Shown here in pieces: positions 43,601 through 56,759 of a stretch of 64,000 bases of DNA. Below the pieces are notes generated by a model, which had not been told where the DNA came from, made no database searches, and saw only the letters and a list, made by a program, of their open reading frames with translations. Each line of letters begins with the position of its first letter. The stretch's first letter is position 1. This DNA is from Megachile rotundata (Eukaryota > Arthropoda > Insecta > Hymenoptera > Megachilidae). The stretch is taken from assembly GCF_050947335.1 (NCBI RefSeq), contig NW_027473327.1, positions 1,426,001 to 1,490,000 of the forward strand, in the 5' to 3' direction. Made by a program: the position numbers and the translations under genes.

Positions 43601-46600
43601 ATTGTGATTGTATGATTCCGATATTATGATTGTGATTGTATGATTGTGATTGTATGATTGTGGTTGTATGATTGTGATTGTATGATTGTATTTGGGAGAT
43701 TGTGATTGTATGATTGCGATTGTATGATTGTGATTGCGTGATTGTGATTGTATGATTGCGATTGTATGATTGTGATTGTATGGTTGTGATTGTATGATTG
43801 TGATGGTATGATTGTGATTGTATGATTGCGATAGTATGATTGGGATTGTATGATTGTGATTGTATGATTGTGACTGTATGATTGTGATTGTATGATTGTG
43901 ATTGCGTGATTGTGATTGTATGATTGCGATTGTATGATTGTGATTGTATGATTGTGATTGTCTGATTGTGGTTGTATGATTGTGATTGTATGACTGTGAT
44001 TGTATGATTGTCATTGTATGATTATGATTGTATGATTGTGATTGCATGATTGTGAATGTATGATTGTGATTGTATGATTGCATTTGGGAGATTGTATTTT
44101 GGAGATTGTAATTGTATGATTGTGATTGTATGATTGCGATTGTATGATTGTGATTGTATGATTGTGATATTATGATTGTGATAGTATGACTGTGATTGTA
44201 TGACTGTGATTGTATGATTGTGATTGTATGATTGTGATTGTCTGATTGTGGTTGTATGATTGTGATTGTATGACTGTGATTGTATGATTGTCATTGTATG
44301 ATTATGATTGTATGATTGTGATTGCATGATTGTGATTGTATGATCGTGATTGTATGATTGTGATAGTATGATTGTGATTGTATGATTGTGATTGTATGAT
44401 TGTGATTGTATGACGGTGATTGTATGATTGTGATTGTATGACTGTGATTGTATGATTGTGATTGTGCGATTGTGATTGTACGATTGTGATTGTACGATTG
44501 TGATTGTACGATTGTGATTGTATGATTATAGTTGTATGATTGTGATAGTATGATTGTGATTGTAAGATTGTGATTGTATGACTGTGATTGTATGATTGTG
44601 ATTGTATGATTGTGTTTGTATGATTAGGATTGTATGATTGCGATAGTATGATTGTGATTGTATGATTGTGATTGTATGATTGTGATTGTATGATTGCATT
44701 TGGGAGATTGTATTTTGGAGATTGTAATTGTATGATTGCGATTGTATGATTGCGATTGTATGATTGTGATTGTATGATTGTGATATTATGATTGTGATAG
44801 TATGACTGTGATTGTATGACTGTGATTGTATGATTGTGATTGTATGATTGTGATTGTCTGATTGTGGTTGTATGATTGTGATTGTATGACTGTGATTGTA
44901 TGATTGTCATTGTATGATTATGATTGTATGATTGTGATTGCATGATTGTGATTGTATGATTGAGACTGCATGATTTTGTATGTATGTTTGTGATTGTATG
45001 ATTGTGATTGTATGATTGTGATTGTATGATTGTGATTGTATGATTGCGATATTATGACTGTGATTGTATGATTGTGGTTGTATGATTGTGGTTGTATGAT
45101 TGTGATTGTATGATTGTATTTGGGAGATTGTGATTGTATGATTGCGATTGTATGATTGTGATTGCGTGATTGTGATTGTATGATTGCGATTGTATGATTG
45201 TGATTGTATGGTTGTGATTGTATGATTGTGATGGTATGATTGTGATTGTATGATTGTGATTGTATGATTGTGATTGTATGATTATGATGGAATGATTGTG
45301 ATTGCATGATTGTGATTGTATGATTGTGATTGTATGACTGTGATTGTATGATTGTGATTGTATGATTGTGATTGTATGATTAGGAATGTGTGATTGCGAT
45401 AGTATGATTGTGATTGTATGATTGTGATTGTATGATTGTGATTGTATGATTGTGATTGTATGATTGTGATTGTATGATTGTGATTGTATGATTGTGATTG
45501 TATGATTGTATTTGGGAGATTGTATTTTGGAGATTGTAATTGTATGATTGCGATTGTATGATTGCGATTGTATGATTGCGATTGTATGATTGTGATTGTA
45601 TGATTGTGATTGTATGATTGTGATTGTATGATTGTGATTGTATGATTGTGATTGTATGATTGTGATTGTATGATTGTAATTGTATGATTATAATTGTATG
45701 ATTGTGATTGTATGATTGTGATTGTATGACTGTGATTGTATGATTGTGATTGTGCGACTGTGATTGTACGATTGTGATTGTACGATTGTGATTGTATGAT
45801 TGTGATTGTATGATTGTGATTGTATGATTGCATTTGGGAGATTGTATTTTGGAGATTGTAATTGAATGATAGCGATTGTATGATTGAGATTGTATGATTG
45901 TGATTGTATGATTGTGATTGTATGATTGTGATTGTATGATTGTGATTGTATGATTGTGATTGTATGATCGTGATTGTATGATTGTGATAGTATGATTGTG
46001 ATTGTATGATTGTGATTGTATGATTGTGATTGTATGACTGTGATTGTATGATTGTGATTGTGCGATTGTGATTGTACGATTGTGATTGTACGATTGTGAT
46101 TGTAAGATTGTGATTGTATGATTATAGTTGTATGATTGTGATAGTATGATTGTGATTGTAAGATTGTGATTGTATGACTGTGATTGTATGATTGTGATTG
46201 TATGATTGTGTTTGTATGATTAGGATTGTATGATTGCGATAGTATGATTGTGATTGTATGATTGTGATTGTATGATTGTGATTGTATGATTGTGATTGTA
46301 TGATTGCATTTGGGAGATTGTATTTTGGAGATTGTAATTGTATGATTGCGATTGTATGATTGCGATTGTATGATTGTGATTGTATGATTGTGATATTATG
46401 ATTGTGATAGTATGACTGTGATTGTATGACTGTGATTGTATGATTGTGATTGTATGATTGTGATTGTCTGATTGTGGTTGTATGATTGTGATTGTATGAC
46501 TGTGATTGTATGATTGTCATTGTATGATTATGATTGTATGATTGTGATTGCATGATTGTGATTGTATGATTGAGATTGCATGATTTTGTATGTATGTTTG

Positions 46601-47068
46601 TGATTGTATGATTGTGATTGTATGATTGTGATTGTATGATTGTGATTGTATGATTGTGATTGTATGATTGCGATATTATGATTGTGATTGTATGATTGTG
46701 ATTGTATGATTGTGGTTGTATGATTGTGATTGTATGATTGTATTTGGGAGATTGTGATTGTATGATTGCGATTGTATGATTGTGATTGCGTGATTGTGAT
46801 TGTATGATTGCGATTGTATGATTGTGATTGTATGGTTGTGATTGTATGATTGTGATGGTATGATTGTGATTGTATGATTGTGATTGTATGATTGTGATTG
46901 TATGATTATGATGGAATGATTGTGATTGCATGATTGTGATTGTATGATTGTGATTGCATGATTTTGAATGTATGATTGTGATTGTATGATTGTGATTGTA
47001 TGATTGTGATTGTATGATTGTGATTGTATGATTGTGATTGTATGATTGTGATTGTATGATTGTGATTG
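39957..47068. repeat. A-type superblock, copy 2 of the 7.1-kb pair
   Basis: Partner of 23,045-30,114. It overlaps the end of the 3,780-bp triplication, so the triplication lies between and partly within the two superblock copies. It has three additional single units compared with its partner, all in the last 2.5 kb. Confidence 0.9.
40699..43863. repeat. 3,780-bp higher-order repeat, copy 3 (partial)
   Basis: Starts like copies 1 and 2, then gains about 15 units including a second short cassette (40922). From 41,608 to 43,694 its cassettes follow copy 2 at an offset of 3,990 bp. It leaves the 3,780-bp pattern at about 43,864 and continues as the 39,957-47,068 superblock. It shares TGACAG (near 41,200) with copies 1 and 2. 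Confidence 0.88.
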
Positions 47069-49887
47069 TATGATTGTGATTGTATGATTGTGATTGTATG
47101 ATAGCGATTGTATGATTGTGATTTTATGATTATGATTGTATGATTGTGATTGTATGATTATGATTGTATGGTTGTGATTGAATGATTGTGATTGGATGAT
47201 TGCGATTGTACGATTGCGATAGTATGATTGTGATTGTATGATTGTGATTTTATGATTGTCATTGTCTGATTATGATTGTATGATTGTGATTGTATGATCG
47301 TGATTGTATGATTGTGATTGTATGATTGTGATTGTATGATTGTGATTGTATGATTGTGATTGTATGACTGTGATTGTATGATTGTGATTGTGCGATTGTG
47401 ATTGTATGATTGTATTTGGGAGATTGTATTTGGGAGATTGTAATTGTATGATTGCGATTGTATGATTGAGATTGTATGATTGTGATTGTATGATTGTGAT
47501 TGTATGATTGTGATAGCATGATTGTGATTGTGTGATTGTGATTGTATGACTGTGATTGTATGATTGTGATTGTATGATTGTGATAGTATGATTGTGATTG
47601 TATGATTGTGATTGTATGATTGTGATAGTATGATTGTGATTGTATGATTGTGATTGCGTGATTGTGATTGTATGATTGCGATTGTATGATTGTGATTGTA
47701 TGATTGTGATTGTATGATTGTGATATTATGATTGTGATAGTATGACTGTGATTGTATGACTGTGATTGTATGATTGTGATTGTATGATTTTGATTGTCTG
47801 ATTGTGGTTGTATGATTGTGATTGTATGATTGTGATTGTATGATTGTCATTGTATGATTATGATTGTATGATTGTGATTGCATGATTGTGATTGTATGAT
47901 TGAGATTGCATGATTTTGTATGTATGATTGTGATTGTATGATTGTGATAATATGATTGCGAATGTATGATTGTGATTGTATGATTATGATTGTATGATTG
48001 TGATAGTATGATTGTGATTGTAAGATTGTGATTGCATGACTGTGATTGTATGATTGTGATTGTATGATTGTGATTGTATGATTAGGATTGTATGATTGTG
48101 ATAGTATGATTGTGATTGTATGATTGTGATTGTATGATTGTGATTGTATGATTGTATTTGGGAGATTGTATTTTGGAGATTGTAATTGTATGATTGCGAT
48201 TTTATGATTGTGATTGTATGATTGTGATTGTATGATTGTGATCGTATGATTGTGATCGTATGATAGTGATTGTATGATTGTGATTGTATGGTTGTGATTG
48301 TATGATTGTGATTGTATGATTGTAATTGTATGATTATGATTGTATGATTGTGATTGTATGATTGTGATGGTTTGATTGTGATTGTATGATTCCGATATTA
48401 TGATTGTGATTGTATGATTGTGATTGTATGATTGTGGTTGTATGATTGTGATTGTATGATTGTATTTGGGAGATTGTGATTGTATGATTGCGATTGTATG
48501 ATTGTGATTGCGTGATTGTGATTGTATGATTGCGATTGTATGATTGTGATTGTATGGTTGTGATTGTATGATTGTGATGGTATGATTGTGATTGTATGAT
48601 TGCGATAGTATGATTGTGATTGTATGATTGTGATTGTATGATTGTGACTGTATGATTGTGATTGTATGATTGTGATTGCGTGATTGTGATTGTATGATTG
48701 CGATTGTATGACTGTGATTGTATGATTGTGATTGTATGATTGTGATTGTATGACTGTGATTGTATGATTGTGATTGTATGATTGTAATTGTATGATTATG
48801 ATTGTGTGATTGTGATTGTATGATTATGATTGTATGATTGTGATAGTATGATTGTGATTGTAAGATTGTGATTGCATGGCTGTGATTGTATGATTGTGAT
48901 TGTATGATTGTGATTGTATGATTAGGATTGTATGATTGTGATAGTATGATTGTGATTGTATGATTGTGATTGTATGATTGTGATTGTATGATTGTATTTG
49001 GGAGATTGTATTTTGGAGATTGTAATTGTATGATTGCGATTGAATGATTGTGATTGTATGATTGTGATTGTATGATTGTGATCGTATGATTGTGATCGTA
49101 TGATTGTGATTGTATGATTGTGATTGTATGGTTGTGATTGTATAATTGTGATTGTTTGATTGTAATTGTATGATTATGATTGTATGATTGTGATTGTATG
49201 ATTGTGATGGTTTGATTGTGATTGTATGATTCCGATATTATGATTGTGATTGTATGATTGTAATTGTATGATTATGATTGTATGATTGTGATTGTATGAT
49301 TGTGATGGTTTGATTGTGATTGTATGATTGCGATATTATGATTGTGATTGTATGATTGTGATTGTATGATAGCGATTGTATGATTGTGATTGTATGATTA
49401 TGATTGTATGATTGTGATTGTATGATTATGATTGTATGGTTGTGATTGAATGATTGTGATTGGATGATTGCGATTGTATGATTGTGATAGTACGATTGTG
49501 ATTGTATGATTGTGATTGTATGATTGTGATAGTATGATTGTGATTGTATGATTGTGATTGTATGATTGTGATTGTATGATTGTATTTGGGAGATTGTATT
49601 TTGGAGATTGTAATTGTATGATTGCGATTGTATGATTGTGATAGTATGATTGTGATTGTATGATTGTAATTGTATGATTGTGATTGTATGATTGTAATTG
49701 TATGATTATGATTGTATGATTGTGATTGTATGATTGTGATGGTTTGATTGTGATTGTATGATTGCGATATTATGATTGTGATTGTATGATTGCGATTGTA
49801 TGATTGTGATTGCGTGATTGTGATTGTATGATTGCGATTGTATGATTGTGATTGTATGATTGTGATTGTATGATTGTGATATTATGA
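43387..49887. repeat. Distant copy of 12,881-19,339
   Basis: Fourteen cassettes from 43386 to 49588 pair with those from 12880 to 19040 at offsets of 30,506 to 30,548 bp, changing only in 14-bp steps. The match crosses the boundary from A-type to B-type satellite (about 18.1 and 48.7 kb) in both places, so that boundary was copied as a unit. Confidence 0.9.
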
Positions 49888-50554
49888 TTGTGATATTATG
49901 ATTGTGATAGTATGACTTTGATTGTATGACTGTGATTGTATGATTGTGATTGTATGATTGTGATTATCTGATTGTGGTTGTATGATTGTGATTGTATGAT
50001 TGTGATTGTGCGATTGTCATTGTATGATTATGATTGTATGATTGTGATTGCATGATTGCGATTGCATGATTGTGATAATATGATTGCGAATGTATGATTG
50101 TGATTGTATGTCTGTGATTGTATGATTGTGATTGTATGATTGTGCTAGTATGATTGTGATTGTAAGATTGTGATTGTATGTCTGTGATTGTATGATTGTG
50201 ATTGTATGATAGTGATTGTATGATTGTGATTGTATGATTGCATTTGGGAGATTGTATTTTGGAGATTGTAATTGTATGATTGCGATTGTGTGATTGTGAT
50301 TGTATGATTGTGATTGTATGATTGTGATTGTATGATTGTGATTGTATGATCGTGATTGTATGATTGTGATATTATGATTGTGATTGTATGATTGTGATTG
50401 TATGATTGTGATTGTATGATTGTGATTGTATGACTGTGATTGTATGATTGTGATTGTGCGATTGTGATTGTACGATTGTGATTGTACGATTGTGATTGTA
50501 TGATTATGATTGTATGATTATGATTGTATGATTGTGATTGCATGATTGTGATTG
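49645..50554. repeat. B-type block, copy 1 of a 2,100-bp-spaced pair
   Basis: Matches 51,745-52,654 at a constant offset of 2,100 bp (150 units), including the cassette pair 50246 and 52346. One visible difference is TATGATAG in place of TATGATTG near 50,207. Confidence 0.88.
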
Positions 50555-51744
50555 TATGATTGTGATAGTATGATTGTGATTGTATGACTGTGATTGTACG
50601 ACTGTGATTGTATGATTGTGATTGTATGATTGTCATTGTATGATTATGATTGTATGATTGTGATTGCATGATTGTGATTGTATGATTGAGATTGCATGAT
50701 TTTGTATGTATGACTGTGATTGTATGATTGTGATTGTATGATTGTGATTGTATGATTGTGATAGTATGATTGTGATTGTATGATTGTGATTGTATGACTG
50801 TGATTGTATGATTGTGACTGTATGATTGTGATTGTATGATTGTGATTGTATGATTATGATGGAATGATTGTGATTGCATGATTGTGTTTGTATGATTGTG
50901 ATTGTATGATTGTGATTGTATGATTGTGATTGTATGATTGTGACTGTATGATTGTGATTGTATGATTGTGATTGTGTGATTGCGATTGTATGATTGCGAT
51001 TGTATGATTGTGATTGTATGATGGTGATTGTATGATTGTGATTGTATGACTGTGATTGTATGATTGTGATTGTATGATTGTGATTGTATGATTAGGATTG
51101 TGTGATTGTGATAGTATGATTGTGATTGTATGATTGTGATTGTATGATTGTGATTGTATGATTGCGATAGTATGATTGTGATTGTATGATTGTGATTGTA
51201 TGATTGTGACTGTATGATTGTGATTGTATGATTGTGATTGCGTGATTGTGATTGTATGATTGTGATTGCGTGATTGTGATTGTATGATTGCGATTGTATG
51301 ATTGTGATTGTATGATTGTGATTGTATGATTGTGATAGTATGATTGTGATAGTATGACTGTGATTGTATGACTGTGATTGTATGATTGTGATTGTGTGAT
51401 TGTGATTGTCTGATTGTGGTTGTATGATTGTGATTGTATGATTGTGATTGTATGATTGTGATTGTATGACTGTGATTGTATGATTGTGATAGTATGACTG
51501 TGATTGTATGACTGTGATTGTATGATTGTGATTGTGTGATTGTGATTGTCTGATTGTGGTTGTATGATTGTGATTGTATGATTGTGATTGTATGATTGTG
51601 ATTGTATGACTGTGATTGTATGATTGTGATTGTGTGATTGCGATTGTATGATTGCGATTGTATGATTGCGATTGTATGATTGTGATTGTATGATTGTGAT
51701 TGTATGACTGTGATTGTATGATTGTGATTGTATGATTGTGATTG
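50555..51744. repeat. B-type satellite between the 2,100-bp-spaced copies
   Basis: Satellite units only, with no marker cassette for more than 1 kb. Content from about 51,165 resembles 20.2-20.7 and 30.2-30.7 kb, with TGCGTGATTG units, TGATAG pairs and repeated TCTGATTGTGGTTG. Confidence 0.83.
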
Positions 51745-52654
51745 TATGATTGTGATTGTATGATTGTAATTGTATGATTGTGATTGTATGATTGTAATTG
51801 TATGATTATGATTGTATGATTGTGATTGTATGATTGTGATGGTTTGATTGTGATTGTATGATTGCGATATTATGATTGTGATTGTATGATTGCGATTGTA
51901 TGATTGTGATTGCGTGATTGTGATTGTATGATTGCGATTGTATGATTGTGATTGTATGATTGTGATTGTATGATTGTGATATTATGATTGTGATATTATG
52001 ATTGTGATAGTATGACTTTGATTGTATGACTGTGATTGTATGATTGTGATTGTATGATTGTGATTATCTGATTGTGGTTGTATGATTGTGATTGTATGAT
52101 TGTGATTGTGCGATTGTCATTGTATGATTATGATTGTATGATTGTGATTGCATGATTGCGATTGCATGATTGTGATAATATGATTGCGAATGTATGATTG
52201 TGATTGTATGTCTGTGATTGTATGATTGTGATTGTATGATTGTGCTAGTATGATTGTGATTGTAAGATTGTGATTGTATGTCTGTGATTGTATGATTGTG
52301 ATTGTATGATTGTGATTGTATGATTGTGATTGTATGATTGCATTTGGGAGATTGTATTTTGGAGATTGTAATTGTATGATTGCGATTGTGTGATTGTGAT
52401 TGTATGATTGTGATTGTATGATTGTGATTGTATGATTGTGATTGTATGATCGTGATTGTATGATTGTGATATTATGATTGTGATTGTATGATTGTGATTG
52501 TATGATTGTGATTGTATGATTGTGATTGTATGACTGTGATTGTATGATTGTGATTGTGCGATTGTGATTGTACGATTGTGATTGTACGATTGTGATTGTA
52601 TGATTATGATTGTATGATTATGATTGTATGATTGTGATTGCATGATTGTGATTG
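51745..52654. repeat. B-type block, copy 2 of the 2,100-bp-spaced pair
   Basis: Partner of 49,645-50,554. The copies part at about 52,662, where TATGATTGAGATTG replaces a TGATAG unit. Confidence 0.88.
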
Positions 52655-55600
52655 TATGATTGAGATTGCATGATTTTGTATGTATGACTGTGATTGTATG
52701 ATTGTGATTGTATGATTGTGATTGTATGATTGTGATAGTATGATTGTGATTGTATGATTGTGATTGTATGACTGTGATTGTATGATTGTGACTGTATGAT
52801 TGTGATTGTATGATTGTGATTGTATGATTGTGATTGTATGATTATGATGGAATGATTGTGATTGCATGATTGTGATTGTATGATTGTGATTGTATGATTG
52901 TGATTGTATGATTGTGATTGTATGATTGTGACTGTATGATTGTGATTGTATGATTGTGATTGTGTGATTGTGATTGTATGACTGTGATTGTATGATTGTG
53001 ATTGTATGATTGTGATTGTATGATTAGGATTGTGTGATTGTGATAGTATGATTGTGATTGTATGATTGTGATTGTATGATTGTGATTGTATGATTGTATT
53101 TGGGAGATTGTATTTTGGAGATTGTAATTGTATGATTGCGATTGTATGATTGTGATTGTATGATTGTGATTGTATGATTGTGATCGTATGATTGTGATCG
53201 TATGATTGTGATTGTATGATTGTGATTGTATGGTTGTGATTGTATAATTGTGATTGTTTGATTGTAATTGTATGATTATGATTGTATGATTGTGATTGTA
53301 TGATTGTGATGGTTTGATTGTGATTGTATGATTGTGATTGTATGATTGTATTTGGGAGATTGTATTTTGGAGATTGTAATTGTATGATTGTGATGGTATG
53401 ATTTTGATTGTATGATTGCGATAGTATGATTGTGATTGTATGATTGTGATTGTATGATTGTGACTGTATGATTGTGATTGTATGATTGTGATTGCGTGAT
53501 TGTGATTGTATGATTGTGATTGCGTGATTGTGATTGTATGATTGCGATTGTATGATTGTGATTGTATGATTGTGATTGTATGATTGTGATAGTATGATTG
53601 TGATAGTATGACTGTGATTGTATGACTGTGATTGTATGATTGTGATTGTGTGATTGTGATTGTCTGATTGTGGTTGTATGATTGTGATTGTATGATTGTG
53701 ATTGTATGATTGTGATTGTATGACTGTGATTGTATGATTGTGATTGTATGATTGTGATTGTATGATTAGGATTGTGTGATTGTGATAGTATGATTGTGAT
53801 TGTATGATTGTGATTGTATGATTGTGATTGTCTGATTGTGGTTGTATGATTGTGATTGTATGATTGTGATTGTATGATTGTGATTGTATGACTGTGATTG
53901 TATGATTGTGATTGTGTGATTGCGATTGTATGATTGCGATTGTATGATTGTGATTGTATGATTGTGATTGTATGATTGTGATTGTATGATTGTGATTGTA
54001 TGATTGTGACTGTATGATTGTGATTGTATGATTGTGATTGTGTGATTGCGATTGTATGATTGCGATTGTATGATTGTGATTGTATGATTGTGATTGCGTG
54101 ATTGTGATTGTATGATTGCGATTGTATGATTGTGATTGTATGATTGTGATTGTATGATTGTGATATTATGATTGTGATAGTATGACTGTGATTGTATGAC
54201 TGTGATTGTATGATTGTGATTGTATGATTGTGATTGTCTGATTGTGGTTGTATGATTGTGATTGTATGACTGTGATTGTATGATTGTGATTGTATGATTG
54301 TGATTGTATGATTAGGATTGTGTGATTGTGATAGTATGATTGTGATTGTATGATTGTGATTGTATGATTGTGATTGTATGATTGTATTTGGGAGATTGTA
54401 TTTTGGAGATTGTAATTGTATGATTGCGATTGTATGATTGTGATTGTATGATTGTGATTGTATGATTGTGATCGTATGATTGTGATCGTATGATTGTGAT
54501 TGTATGATTGTGATTGTATGGTTGTGATTGTATAATTGTGATTGTTTGATTGTAATTGTATGATTATGATTGTATGATTGTGATTGTATGATTGTGATGG
54601 TTTGATTGTGATTGTATGATTCCGATATTATGATTGTGATTGTATGATTGTAATTGTATGATTATGATTGTATGATTGTGATTGTATCATTGTGATTGTG
54701 TGACTGTGATTGTATGATTGTGACTGTATGATTGTGATTGTATGATTGTGATTGTATGATTATGATGGAATGATTGTGATTGCATGATTGTGATTGTATG
54801 ATTGTGATTGTATGATTGTGATTGTATGATTGTGATTGTGTGATTGTGATTGTCTGATTGTGGTTGTATGATTGTGATTGTATGATTGTGATTGTATGAT
54901 TGTGATTGTATGACTGTGATTGTATGATTGTGATTGTATGATTGTGATTGTATGATTAGGATTGTGTGATTGTGATAGTATGATTGTGATTGTATGATTG
55001 TGATTGTATGATTGTGATTGTCTGATTGTGGTTGTATGATTGTGATTGTATGACTGTGATTGTATGATTGTGATTGTATGATTGTGATTGTATGATTAGG
55101 ATTGTGTGATTGTGATAGTATGATTGTGATTGTATGATTGTGATTGTATGATTGTGATTGTATGATTGTATTTGGGAGATTGTATTTTGGAGATTGTAAT
55201 TGTATGATTGCGATTGTATGATTGTGATTGTATGATTGTGATTGTATGATTGTGATCGTATGATTGTGATCGTATGATTGTGATTGTATGATTGTGATTG
55301 TATGGTTGTGATTGTATAATTGTGATTGTTTGATTGTAATTGTATGATTATGATTGTATGATTGTGATTGTATGATTGTGATGGTTTGATTGTGATTGTA
55401 TGATTCCGATATTATGATTGTGATTGTATGATTGTAATTGTATGATTATGATTGTATGATTGTGATTGTATGATTGTGATGGTTTGATTGTGATTGTATG
55501 ATTGCGATATTATGATTGTGATTGTATGATTGTGATTGTATGATAGCGATTGTATGATTGTGATTGTATGATTATGATTGTATGATTGTGATTGTATGAT

Positions 55601-56759
55601 TATGATTGTATGGTTGTGATTGAATGATTGTGATTGGATGATTGCGATTGTATGATTGTGATAGTATGATTGTGATTGTATGATTGTGATTGTATGATTG
55701 TGATAGTATGATTGTGATTGTATGATTGTGATTGTATGATTGCGATTGTATGATTGTATTTGGGAGATTGTATTTTGGAGATTGTAATTGTATGATTGCG
55801 ATTGTATGATTGTGATTGTATGATTGTGATTGTATGGTTGTGATCGTATGATTGTGATCGTATGATTGTGATTGTATGATTGTGATTGTATGGTTGTGAT
55901 TGTATAATTGTGATTGTTTGATTGTAATTGTATGATTATGATTGTATGATTGTGATTGTATGATTGTGATGGTTTGATTGTGATTGTATGATTCCGATAT
56001 TATGATTGTGATTGTATGATTGTAATTGTATGATTATGATTGTATGATTGTGATTGTATGATTGTGATGGTTTGATTGTGATTGTATGATTGCGATATTA
56101 TGATTGTGATTGTATGATTGCGATTGTATGATTGTGATTGTATGATTGTGATTGTATGATTGTGATATTATGATTGTGATATTATGATTGTGATATTATG
56201 ATTGTGATAGTATGACTTTGATTGTATGACTGTGATTGTATGATTGTGATTGTATGATTGTGATTATCTGATTGTGGTTGTATGATTGTGATTGTATGAT
56301 TGTGATTGTGCGATTGTCATTGTATGATTATGATTGTATGATTGTGATTGCATGATTGCGATTGCATGATTGTGATAATATGATTGCGAATGTATGATTG
56401 TGATTGTATGTCTGTGATTGTATGATTGTGATTGTATGATTGTGCTAGTATGATTGTGATTGTAAGATTGTGATTGTATGTCTGTGATTGTATGATTGTG
56501 ATTGTATGATTGTGATTGTATGATTGTGATTGTATGATTGCATTTGGGAGATTGTATTTTGGAGATTGTAATTGTATGATTGCGATTGTGTGATTGTGAT
56601 TGTATGATTGTGATTGTATGATTGTGATTGTATGATCGTGATTGTATGATTGTGATATTATGATTGTGATTGTATGATTGTGATTGTATGATTGTGATTG
56701 TATGATTGTGATTGTATGACTGTGATTGTATGATTGTGATTGTGCGATTGTGATTGTAT
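52529..56759. repeat. B-type superblock, copy 1 of a 5.75-kb-spaced pair
   Basis: Matches 58,283-62,947. The offset is 5,754 bp at the start, 5,740 bp through cassettes 53102, 53354 and 54390, then 6,146 bp at 55174 and 55762 and 6,188 bp at 56546. The jump reflects about 29 additional units in the downstream copy. It contains the unique unit TATCATTGTGATTG near 54,685. Confidence 0.88.

Larger units (their letters stand above)
5217..47446. repeat. Marker cassette, double-GGG form, 10 copies
   Basis: As the long form, but the second junction reads TTTGGG instead of TTTTGG, so the cassette contains GGAGATTGTATTTG then GGAGATTGTAATTG. First G at 5222, 12124, 16870, 26026, 35168, 36148, 38948, 39928, 42938 and 47418. 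It always lies in A-type zones and is usually followed within about 120 bp by TATGATTGAGATTG and a TGATAG/CATGATTG pair. The form differs from the long one by a single T/G difference, so the two are probably sister lineages of one founding event. Confidence 0.9.
4783..48482. repeat. Marker cassette, short form (one GGAG unit), 29 copies
   Basis: Unit TATGATTGTATTTG followed by GGAGATTGTGATTG and then ordinary units, without the second GGAG unit. First G of GGG at 4788, 6104, 8428, 9856, 11466, 13188, 14616, 16212, 17934, 23814, 24010, 25592, 26782, 28210, 29792, 33054, 33166, 34734, 35924, 36946, 38514, 39704, 40726, 40922, 42504, 43694, 45122, 46746 and 48468. The copies at 9856 and 14616 share the private change GGAGAATG, consistent with the 4.76-kb tandem duplication. 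The form is absent before 4.7 kb, between 18.0 and 23.8 kb, and after 48.5 kb, so it marks the A-type zones. Confidence 0.92.
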
